DNA of 64,000 nt from Actinorhabdospora filicis (GTDB taxonomy: Bacteria > Actinomycetota > Actinomycetes > Mycobacteriales > Micromonosporaceae). Shown one piece after another: positions 51,626 to 58,838 of this stretch (position 1 is the first letter of the stretch; every line of letters begins with the position of its first letter). Location of the stretch: positions 633,102 through 697,101 of the forward strand of contig NZ_BSTX01000001.1 in NCBI RefSeq assembly GCF_030269765.1, written 5' to 3'. The translations under genes were made by a program, and so were the position numbers. Below the pieces are notes generated by a model, which did no database searches, had not been told where the DNA came from, and worked only from the letters and a program-made list of their open reading frames with translations.

Positions 51626-52753
51626 CAAACACGAAAGGCCCGGCTTCCGCCGGGCCCTCGCGTCCCTCTCCACCGCCCCTAACACCCCCACGAACCTCAC
51701 CGCGTCCGCCACGATCCTCCCGCTCCCGCCGGTCCACCGGCTCACCGCGACCGCGTCGTAATCCCCCGCCGCCATCGCGAACTCACCCAGCAGCCGCCAG
51801 GTTCCGCCCGACACGCTCTGGTCCAGGTACACCGACACGTTCCCGCCCGTGGTGTGCACGATGTAGGGCGTCTTGTCGTTGTTGCCCGCGTCGGCCGGGT
51901 GCCAGGCGTAGACGCGGTACTTCCCGGTGGTGGGCAGGGCGGCCTTGAACCACAGGGGGTCGGAGGCCTTCACGGGGTCGGCGACGTGGACGCCGCTGCC
52001 GTACTGGCCGCTCATGGTCGCCGACTTCCACGTCGCCGAGGCGGTGATGCGGCCGGTGGTGGCGTCGTCGACGATCACGCCGTCGTCGCCGCCGCTGCCG
52101 CCGTCGTCACCGGCGGCGCGGACGAAGGACATGTAGCGGTCCCAGTCCCAGTACTTGCCGGGGTCGGTGTGGTCGGCGCCGGGCACTTCGACATGGCCGA
52201 TGATGTGGTCGCGGTCGAGGGGGATGCCGTAGCGGTCGCAGATGTCGCGCACCAGGGCCGCCGAGGACTTGTACACGGTGTCGGTGAACCACTTGGACTC
52301 ACTGATCCAGCCCTCGTGCTCGATGCCGATCGACTCGGTGTTGACGTCCCAGTTCCCGGCGTGCCAGGCGATGTTCTTCTCGCGCACCATCTGCGTCACG
52401 TGGCCGTCCTTGGCGCGCATGATGTAGTGCGTGGTGACCTGGGCCTTCGGGTTCTGGAACCAGGACTTGGTGCCCTCGTAGGTGCCCTGCATGACGTGGA
52501 TGACGACCTGTTTGATCTTGTGGTCGCGGGGCCGGTCGGCCACCGTGTAGTTCTTCGTGCTCGCCGCGGCCCAGTCGGCGCCCCCGTAGTCCACCGAGGA
52601 CGCCTCGGGGTCGGGGCGCGCGCCGGGCGTCGCGGCGGGCGGATCGGCGAGGCCGGAACCGCCGTCACGGTGCTGATCGGCGTTTGCGGGCGTCGCGGTG
52701 AAGAGGAGGGCCGCGGCGATGGCCGCCGCGGCCGCACGTGTGACGAGTCGCAT
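51455..52753 (-). CDS. Secreted N-acetylmuramoyl-L-alanine amidase with golvesin-like domain and repeat-encoded tail
   Basis: 432 aa as read. The signal peptide is MRLVTRAAAAAIAAALLFTA..ANA. The amidase_2/PGRP domain (about residues 55-210) keeps the zinc ligands H86 (VVIHVMQG), H195 and D197 (PGADHTDPGK) and E145-H146. A golvesin-type domain (about 218-345) follows. The last about 80 residues are not family sequence: the frame runs through a hairpin terminator (51633-51656) and into the inverted-repeat element. A TAG at 51679-51681 is reached if one G is removed from the GGGGG run (51685-51689), so the native stop was probably lost by a 1-nt indel (or a base-calling error). ATG 52753 lacks an SD. 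TATCGT (52761-52766) is 7 nt upstream. Confidence 0.8.
   Translation of the reverse strand: MRLVTRAAAAAIAAALLFTATPANADQHRDGGSGLADPPAATPGARPDPEASSVDYGGADWAAASTKNYTVADRPRDHKIKQVVIHVMQGTYEGTKSWFQNPKAQVTTHYIMRAKDGHVTQMVREKNIAWHAGNWDVNTESIGIEHEGWISESKWFTDTVYKSSAALVRDICDRYGIPLDRDHIIGHVEVPGADHTDPGKYWDWDRYMSFVRAAGDDGGSGGDDGVIVDDATTGRITASATWKSATMSGQYGSGVHVADPVKASDPLWFKAALPTTGKYRVYAWHPADAGNNDKTPYIVHTTGGNVSVYLDQSVSGGTWRLLGEFAMAAGDYDAVAVSRWTGGSGRIVADAVRFVGVLGAVERDARARRKPGLSCLWARGGMAEGRRPKAEGARGTTHAGEGEGFDRVSKNGARVQRRNQPGRPRSSGCRKT
51633..51656 (-). terminator. Intrinsic terminator of the amidase gene
   Basis: On the minus strand an 8-bp stem GGCCCGGC / GCCGGGCC with a GGAA tetraloop is followed by TTTCGTGTTTG. 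It sits inside the extended amidase frame, which supports an original stop upstream of it. Confidence 0.75.
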
Positions 52754-52771
52754 ATCGGACACGATATGCGA
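52748..52771. promoter_or_regulatory. Perfect 10-bp-arm palindrome over the amidase start
   Basis: TCGCATATCG-GACA-CGATATGCGA covers the -10-like TATCGT and the start codon of the amidase gene. This is the position of a repressor operator. The binding protein is unknown; the adjacent ROK regulator is one candidate. Confidence 0.65.
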
Positions 52772-52817
52772 GTACCCGTCCATTTTTCACCATTCGGACC
52801 GTTCACCCAAAATGGAC

Positions 52818-53990
52818 TCACTCCTCGTCGAAGATCTCCTCGCGGACGGCGTCCAGCCCGATGAACATCGCCCCGCGCATCACCGGGTCCTCCGACACGG
52901 TGCCGACCACGACCCGCGGGCGCACCGGCGCCAGGCGGGTGACCTGCTCGGCCACGCGGGCCGAGAGGACGTCGCCGCCGGCGTAGCCGACCGCGCCGCC
53001 GAGCACGACCAGGCCCGGGTCGAGCACGACGCTGACCGAGGCCACGCCGAGGGCCATGCGGGCGGCGAGCTCGTCGAGGAAGGCCTCGCCCTCGGCTCCG
53101 GCCGCGACGGCGGCGCGGACGGACTTGGCCACGTTGACGCGCTCGAAACCGTGCTCGCGTGCCAGGTTGCGGACGATGTCGGCGCCGACGAGCTGCTGGA
53201 AGGAGCCCTTCGCGCGGCGCGCGACCGACCCGGCGGGGAGAGGGCCGCCGGGGACGGGGAGGTAGCCGATCTCGCCGGCGCCGCCGGTGGCGCCGCGGTG
53301 GAGGCGGCCGTTCAGGATGACGCCGACGCCGAGGCCGCGGCTGAACCAGACGTAGACGAAGTCGTCGACGCCGGTGGCCGCGCCGTCGCGGTGCTCGGCG
53401 ACGGCGGCCAGGTTCACGTCGTTCTCGAAGGTCACCGGCCGCTTCAGGTCCTCGGTGAGCGCCGCGCGCAGCCCGTGGTGCCAGGAGGGCAGTTCCCAGG
53501 AGAAGCCGAGGTCGCCGGAGTCGGGCTCGACCAGGCCGGGCGTGCCGCACACGATGCGGCGGATCCGCTCGGGCGGCACGTCGGCGGCGGCCACGACGTC
53601 GAAGACCGCGCGGTGCACGACCTGCACGGGGTCGTCGCCCTCGCCGGTGTCGATGCGGACGCGCCCGCACACGCTGCCGGTGAGGTCGGCGATCGCGGCG
53701 GTCACGCTGCGCGGGCCGACGTCCACGCCGACAACGTAGGCGTAGCCGGGCACGACCGAGTAGACCGTCGCGTTGGGTCCCCGTCCGCCGGGGCGGCTGC
53801 CGACGACGGTGACCAGGCCCCTCGCTTCGAGCCGCTCGACCATCTGGGAGGCGGTCACCTTGGACAGCGAGGTCTCCGCGGCCAGCTCGGCCCTGGTCAT
53901 CGGGCCGTTGTGGAGCAGCAGTTCGAGCGCGGCCCGGTCATTGAGCACACGCAGCAGGCTGGGGATGCCCGGAGATCGGCGAGTCGCCAT
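52818..53990 (-). CDS. ROK-family transcriptional repressor
   Basis: 390 aa. The N-terminal winged HTH spans about residues 20-75 (LLLHNGPMTRAELAAETSLSKVTASQMVERLEARGLV). The ROK sugar-binding domain follows (VVGVDVGPRSVTAAIAD, ENDVNLAAVAEH, GGAGEIGYLP). The cysteine zinc motif that normally follows GEIGH is absent: here GEIGYLPVPGGPLPAGSV has no Cys. It probably senses an amino sugar and represses the divergent GH3 gene and perhaps the amidase. TAGGCAA half-sites lie in the 145-bp divergent region. Confidence 0.85.
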   Translation of the reverse strand: MATRRSPGIPSLLRVLNDRAALELLLHNGPMTRAELAAETSLSKVTASQMVERLEARGLVTVVGSRPGGRGPNATVYSVVPGYAYVVGVDVGPRSVTAAIADLTGSVCGRVRIDTGEGDDPVQVVHRAVFDVVAAADVPPERIRRIVCGTPGLVEPDSGDLGFSWELPSWHHGLRAALTEDLKRPVTFENDVNLAAVAEHRDGAATGVDDFVYVWFSRGLGVGVILNGRLHRGATGGAGEIGYLPVPGGPLPAGSVARRAKGSFQQLVGADIVRNLAREHGFERVNVAKSVRAAVAAGAEGEAFLDELAARMALGVASVSVVLDPGLVVLGGAVGYAGGDVLSARVAEQVTRLAPVRPRVVVGTVSEDPVMRGAMFIGLDAVREEIFDEE

Positions 53991-54041
53991 AGGTGGTCGC
54001 CCTTCGTCATGGTCAGGGGGCTGGGTTTCTAACCTGCATCT

Positions 54042-54112
54042 TTGCCTATTGCGTCGAGGGCGGCGATAGGTGGCGTGGACCGACTATTCTTATAGGCAAC
54101 TTTCCTGCTAGT
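54042..54112. promoter_or_regulatory. Candidate ROK operators in the ROK/GH3 divergent region
   Basis: TATAGGCAACTTTCCTGCTAG at 54091-54111 resembles the GGAAA-C-TTTCC type palindromes seen upstream of ROK-controlled glycosidase genes in streptomycetes (from memory). An inverted TTGCCTA half-site lies at 54042-54048. Confidence 0.45.
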
Positions 54113-54135
54113 ACCGCTCGCGATTGGTGTCCCTT

Positions 54136-55611
54136 ATGACCGATGTGGACCTGCGCGCTCTCGCGCTCCGCACGCTTTTGCCGGGTTTCGCCGGTACCAG
54201 CGCCCCCAAGTGGGCGCTGGAGCTTCTCGATGAAGGTCTCGGCGGCTACATCCTGTTCGGGTACAACATCGCCCACCCCGCGCAGGTCGCCGAGCTGACC
54301 TCGCAGCTGCGCGCGGTCCGGCCCGACGCCCTCATCGGCGCCGACGAGGAAGGCGGGGACGTCACCCGCCTGCACCACGCCGCCGGCAGCCCCTACCCCG
54401 GCAACGCCGCGCTCGGCGCGGTCGACGACGTCGAACTCACCCGCAAGGTCCACCGCGCCATCGGCGACGAGCTGCGCGCGGTCGGCGTGACGGTCAACTG
54501 CGCTCCGGCCGTCGACATCAACGTCGCCGACGACAACCCCGTCATCGGCACCCGCTCCTTCGGCCGCGACCCGCGGCTCGTCGCCCGGCACGCCGCGGCG
54601 GCCGTGGCCGGACTCCAGGACGCCGGCGTGGCCGCCTGCGCCAAGCACTTCCCCGGCCACGGCGCCACCGTCGACGACTCCCACCACACCCTCCCCACCG
54701 TGGACGTGCCCCTCGACGTCCTGCGGGAACGCGAGCTGGTCCCCTTCACCGCGGCCATCGAGGCCGGGACCAAGGTCATCATGACCGGCCACATCCGCGT
54801 CCCCGTCCTCACCGGGGACCTCCCGGCGACCCTCTCCCCCGCCGCCCTCACCGACCTGCTCCGCGGCGAGATGGGCTACACCGGCGCGGTCATGACCGAC
54901 GCGGTGGAGATGCGCGGCGTCTCCGGCGAGCGCGGCATCCCCGCCTCGGTCGCCCTGGCCCTGGCCGCCGGCTGCGACCTGGTGTGCTTCGGTGGCGAGC
55001 AGCAGAAGAACGGCCCGATGGTGGACCTGGTGCACGCGACGGTGGACGCGATCGTCGCCGCCGTGCGCTCCGGTGAGCTGCCCGAGGAGCGCCTGTACGA
55101 GGCGGCCAAGCGCGGCGACGAGCTGCGCGGCTGGCTGTCCGGCGTCGGCGACGTGACGGCGGCCGAGGCCGCCGGTGTCGGCGCGGGCGCGGCCCGCCGC
55201 GCCGTCCACGTCGAAGGCACCCTGCCCAACCTGAGCGATGCCCTCATCGTCCAGGTCGACACCCCCGGAAACATCGCCGTCGGCGACGTCCCGTGGGGCG
55301 TCACCCCGCTCCTCGCCAAGCGCCTCGCCGACGCCGAGACCATGTACGTCGACCACGACTCCGCCGACGTCACCGCCGTCACCGCCCGCGCCGACGGCCG
55401 CTCCGTGGTCGTCGTAGCCCGCGACACCCACCGCCACCAGCGCTCCCGCAGCCTGGTGGAGGGCGTGGCCGCCTCGGGCGTCCCCACGGTCCTGGTGGAG
55501 ATGGGCTGGCCGGCGGCCTGGCGCCCGGCGGGAGCCGCGGCGTACGTGGCGACGTACGGTGCCGCCCCGGTGAACGCGGAGGCGGCGACGGAGGCGTTGC
55601 TGGGGCACTAG
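54136..55611 (+). CDS. GH3-family beta-N-acetylhexosaminidase (NagZ-like)
   Basis: 491 aa. NagZ-type GH3 enzymes remove GlcNAc from muropeptides. The catalytic loop K170-H-F-P-G-H-G176...D181-S-H183 and the nucleophile D255 (AVMTDAVEM) are intact. A second C-terminal domain (about 345-491) is present, unlike minimal NagZ. There is no signal peptide, so it acts in the cytoplasm on imported wall fragments. It is divergent from the ROK repressor and near the secreted amidase, suggesting a wall turnover unit. ATG 54136 has no SD. A terminator follows. Confidence 0.88.
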   Translation: MTDVDLRALALRTLLPGFAGTSAPKWALELLDEGLGGYILFGYNIAHPAQVAELTSQLRAVRPDALIGADEEGGDVTRLHHAAGSPYPGNAALGAVDDVELTRKVHRAIGDELRAVGVTVNCAPAVDINVADDNPVIGTRSFGRDPRLVARHAAAAVAGLQDAGVAACAKHFPGHGATVDDSHHTLPTVDVPLDVLRERELVPFTAAIEAGTKVIMTGHIRVPVLTGDLPATLSPAALTDLLRGEMGYTGAVMTDAVEMRGVSGERGIPASVALALAAGCDLVCFGGEQQKNGPMVDLVHATVDAIVAAVRSGELPEERLYEAAKRGDELRGWLSGVGDVTAAEAAGVGAGAARRAVHVEGTLPNLSDALIVQVDTPGNIAVGDVPWGVTPLLAKRLADAETMYVDHDSADVTAVTARADGRSVVVVARDTHRHQRSRSLVEGVAASGVPTVLVEMGWPAAWRPAGAAAYVATYGAAPVNAEAATEALLGH

Positions 55612-55632
55612 CACTGGAAGAGCACTGACCAG

Positions 55633-55669
55633 ACCCCCGCGTGGACCCGGACACCTGCGCGGGGGTTTT
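55633..55669 (+). terminator. Intrinsic terminator of the GH3 gene
   Basis: A 9-bp stem ACCCCCGCG / CGCGGGGGT followed by TTTT, 22 bp after the stop and before element B. Confidence 0.8.
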
Positions 55670-55799
55670 GGTTTGCCGCCGGAGGCGGGAGAGGACGGGA
55701 GAGGGCGGGAGCGGACGAGCCGGAGGCGGGGGTGGACGCGGGGTCGGAGGCGGATGCGGAGGCGGGGGTGGATGCGCGCGGAGCGGCGCATTCGGCGGC

Positions 55800-56580
55800 G
55801 GGCGTGGCGAGGCCGCAGGCCGAGGCGCACGCCGACGCGAGTGCTGAGGCGCAGGCCGAGGCGCGAGGGTGAGCACCCACGCGAGAAGAAGTGTCTTGAC
55901 CGCGTGTTTAAGAAAGACGCGCGCGTGCAGCGGCGCAACCAACCCGGTCGGCCACGACGCAACCGTGTGCCAAAGAGCGGAGGCTTCCATCGGCTCGGGA
56001 GAAATGTTGTGGGATTCCGGGGTCCAGGGGACGGAGTTCCCTGGTGGGTCCAGGGCAAGGCCCTGGTCTGGTGCAGGGCGAAGCGCCTGCTACCCCGACC
56101 AAAACGGCCCTGAGGCGAGATGGCACCGCAGGTGTCACTCGCTTGAAAAAGGAGAGCGGGGCGCCGCCCCGGCCCCGAACCGTCCCGGCCCTGCGTCGCC
56201 CCGGCCTCGCCCCGCTCCAGCCCGGCTCCGGCCTTGCCCTGTCCCGGCCCCGCCCCGCGTCGCCCCACCCCGGCTTCTCTTCTCGGCTGCGTGGGTACTT
56301 GCGGTCGTGGTTTGTCTTCTTCTCCGCGTGGTGCCCAAGGGGCTTTGCCCCCTGGACCCCCACCAGGGAACTCCGTCCCCTGGACCCCGGGAACTCACAA
56401 CATTTCCCCCGAGCCGGAAGCGGCCTCTGTTCTTCGGCACCCGCTTGGGTCGTGGCCAACCGGGTTGGTTGCGCCGCTGCACGCGCGCGTCATTCTTCGA
56501 CACGCGATCAAAACCCTCCCCGCGCCCACGGCCGCCCCTCGGCCTCCGGCCTCAGGCGCTCTCGGCGACCTCCGCGTGCC
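55800..56580. repeat. Large inverted-repeat element, copy B
   Basis: Same orientation and plan as copy A. The left arm is about 55861-56065 and the right arm about 56331-56560. The two arms share long matches in reverse complement, for example GCGTGCAGCGGCGCAACCAA (near 55922) with TTGGTTGCGCCGCTGCACGC (near 56464). The core GTCCAGGGGACGGAGTTCCC and GTCCAGGGCAAGGCCCTGG is shared with copy A. Copy B has a longer GC-rich centre (56160-56275). It is bounded by the GH3 terminator on the left and the D-amino-acid oxidase terminator on the right. Nothing coding is supported in 55670-56652. Confidence 0.85.
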
Positions 56581-56652
56581 TCCGGCCCGCCTCACCCGCC
56601 CCGCTCCGCTCGCTCACCCCCATCGCTCCGCTCGCTCACCCGCCCCCCACCC

Positions 56653-56685
56653 CAAAACAAAAACAACGCCGGGAATCCCCCAGCG
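56653..56685 (-). terminator. Intrinsic terminator of the FAD oxidoreductase gene
   Basis: On the minus strand CGCTGGG / CCCGGCG (one T-G pair) is followed by TTGTTTTTGTTTTG, 4 bp after the stop. Confidence 0.85.
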
Positions 56686-56688
56686 CCG

Positions 56689-57696
56689 TCAGCCGTCCAG
56701 CAGCGTGGCAACTTCGCGCGCGCACCCCCAGGAGAGGGTCACCCCCGATCCGCCGTGCCCGTAGTTGTGGATCAGCAGCATGTCCTTCCTCGCGTCGCGT
56801 TCGACGCGGGCTTCGGGGCGGCCGGGGCGGACGCCGACGCGGTGGCCGATGACGGTGGCTTCTTCGAGGCGGGGGTCTACGGTGCGGCAGCGTTTGAGGA
56901 TGGCCTTGGCGATGGCCGGATCGGGCCGCATGCCCGCCTCCGCGTCACCGGCGTGGCCTCCGAGGATGACGATGTCGCCGTGGGGAAGGATGTAGGTCAG
57001 GTCATCGCCGAGCGGGTTGTCCTGGAAGAACGTGTCGATGCCCGGGTTGTCGACGACGACGAGCTGTCCCCGGGTGGGGCGCATGGCCGCGTCGGGGACG
57101 AGCCACCGCGATTCCAGGCCGGTGCAATTGACCACGGCGGCGGTTTTCGGGACTTCACGGAATGATTCGAGGGGTCCGCGAATCTCAATGGCGCCCCCGG
57201 CGGCGACGAAGCGGTCGGAGAGATGGTTGAGATAGGCCGTCATCTCGACGATGGGAATGGTGTAGCGCCACCCGTCGACATAATGCGCGGGCAGGCCGCT
57301 CGGCAGGCCGCGCCGGTAGTCGGGGACTTCCACGGCCCATGACGGCGGTTCGGCGACGTGTTCGTAGAACGCCTCGGTCCCGTACACCATCCGCACCCCG
57401 GATAGCGTGTTCCGCGAGATCTCGGCGAACACCTCGTAGGTTTCTCGGCTCCAGCGCAGGACCCGCTCGTCGAGGACCATGTCGTACGGCCCCCAGCTGG
57501 CCCCCGCCTGCGCCGACGTGGTCCTGGACGGCATGCGCTCGGCGAGGATGCGCACGGCCAGGCCCGATTCGGCTAACGTCACCCCGGTGGTCAGCCCGGA
57601 CACCCCGGCACCGATGATCACGGCGTCGGCGCCGCGATCACCCGTGGGGCCGCCCGTGCCTTCGAGGGGGGTGCCGGTCCCTTCAGAGAACACCAT
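56689..57696 (-). CDS. FAD-dependent oxidoreductase, D-amino-acid oxidase family
   Basis: 335 aa. The FAD dinucleotide motif is VIIGAGVSGLTTGVTLAESG (about residues 26-45), followed by the DAAO-type AQAGASWGPYDM. The C-terminal signature is HNYGHGGSGVTLSWGCA (about 310-326). The enzyme should oxidise D-amino acids or similar amines to keto acids with H2O2. ATG 57696 has TAGCGT 6 nt upstream. Its position beyond the wall-turnover genes could link it to D-amino acids from peptidoglycan, which is inference. Confidence 0.88.
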   Translation of the reverse strand: MVFSEGTGTPLEGTGGPTGDRGADAVIIGAGVSGLTTGVTLAESGLAVRILAERMPSRTTSAQAGASWGPYDMVLDERVLRWSRETYEVFAEISRNTLSGVRMVYGTEAFYEHVAEPPSWAVEVPDYRRGLPSGLPAHYVDGWRYTIPIVEMTAYLNHLSDRFVAAGGAIEIRGPLESFREVPKTAAVVNCTGLESRWLVPDAAMRPTRGQLVVVDNPGIDTFFQDNPLGDDLTYILPHGDIVILGGHAGDAEAGMRPDPAIAKAILKRCRTVDPRLEEATVIGHRVGVRPGRPEARVERDARKDMLLIHNYGHGGSGVTLSWGCAREVATLLDG

Positions 57697-57880
57697 CTGA
57701 CAACGCTAGCGGTATCCGCGCCGCTTTTGAATACACAATCCGACAGTCCAGCTTGGACGGTGCCCCGCACACCCGCAACGGGTATGCTCGGGAGGGCCGC
57801 ACGGGGGGTGTACGCGAGCGGTGCGCCGGGGAGGATCAGCACCTCTCGGGAACAATAGGGGAAAGGGACGGGGAGCCTTG

Positions 57881-58807
57881 ATGATCACCGTCGGGGAGGT
57901 GCACACCGGTCTCCTCCAGCATTCCACGGCCGTCCCCATGCGCGACATCGGCGAGCTGCTCGGACTGATGGACGGCGCCCGGGTCCGCCACTCCGAACGG
58001 CCCATCGCCCACTCGATCTCCCCGGAGCGCCTCGTCGGCCTCGACTGCGAGTTGCCGAACGGGCAGGGCAGGGCGCGCGGTATCGGCACCGCCGCGACCC
58101 GGGCCCTGCTGGTGGGACGGCACGTCCTGCAGGGCTCGACCTACGCGCGCATCGTCCGCGGCGACGCCGACCGGCGGCTGCCGTGGTCGCATTACATCGC
58201 CCGGCCCGGCGTCATCGAGATCGTCGGCCGCGCCGACCCCGACCGCCTGTACACCGGGCTGGGCGACATCGCCAAGAACGGCGGGACCCTCGACCTGGGC
58301 TCGGTCAGCGGGCGCACCATCGACGACGTCCAGAAGAACGCCGGGCTCGACCGGCGTCCCCCTTTCAAGGGGCCGCGCACGCGCCTGCGGTGGGTGGCGC
58401 GCACCGGCTCCGAACCCGGCCTGGTCTTCCGCATCGACGGGGAGACCACCCGGACCGCGCAGTTCATCACCACCAGGGACGCCGACGTCTCCACGCTGGC
58501 CGCTCTGAGCGAGGACATCGCCGTCCACGACTGGCTGCTCACCACCGCCATCCGGCACGTCGAACGGGCCCTCATCGGCTCCGCCGGCCGCGCCGACGTC
58601 GTCAGCACCCTGCGCCCGGTCATCGACCACATGCTCCACCTGTGGATGCCCGCCGCGCGCCTGGACGACACGATGGCCGACCTGTGGGCGGGCCTGGAGA
58701 AGCGGCCGGGTTTCAGCCGCCAGTGGAAGACACTCATCGCCCGCATCCGCGATCAGATGACGCTCGCCACGATCGACGCCTCCCGGGGCCGGCTCGGCGA
58801 GTACTGA
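57881..58807 (+). CDS. SCO2521-family protein, function unknown
   Basis: 308 aa. I match it from memory to the family named after S. coelicolor SCO2521: it starts with MITVGEVHTGLL, has LVGLDCELPNG followed by ARGIGTAATRALLVGRHVLQGSTYARIVR (about residues 65-93), then WSHYLARPGV-like WSHYIARPGVIEIV, and VHDWLLTTAIRHVERA in the C-terminal half. There are no membrane helices and no recognisable enzyme motif. ATG 57881 has GGGGAG 5 nt upstream. The -10-like TATGCT lies at 57783-57788. It is read toward, and 31 bp upstream of, the membrane-protein gene, and converges on the SCO2522-2525-like operon. Confidence 0.75.
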   Translation: MITVGEVHTGLLQHSTAVPMRDIGELLGLMDGARVRHSERPIAHSISPERLVGLDCELPNGQGRARGIGTAATRALLVGRHVLQGSTYARIVRGDADRRLPWSHYIARPGVIEIVGRADPDRLYTGLGDIAKNGGTLDLGSVSGRTIDDVQKNAGLDRRPPFKGPRTRLRWVARTGSEPGLVFRIDGETTRTAQFITTRDADVSTLAALSEDIAVHDWLLTTAIRHVERALIGSAGRADVVSTLRPVIDHMLHLWMPAARLDDTMADLWAGLEKRPGFSRQWKTLIARIRDQMTLATIDASRGRLGEY

Positions 58808-58838
58808 CCGGCGCGGACGCCCGCCCGAGGGAGGCACC

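Noticed and set aside
51119..51761. Several open frames within element A (and similar ones in B at 55641-56852)
   Set aside because: Translations are Arg/Pro/Gly-rich, occur in all frames because of the palindromic sequence, and are not maintained between arms or copies.
50880..56580. Composite transposon with copies A and B as IS elements
   Set aside because: Neither copy contains a transposase frame or visible target-site duplication. The copies look like structured noncoding repeats.
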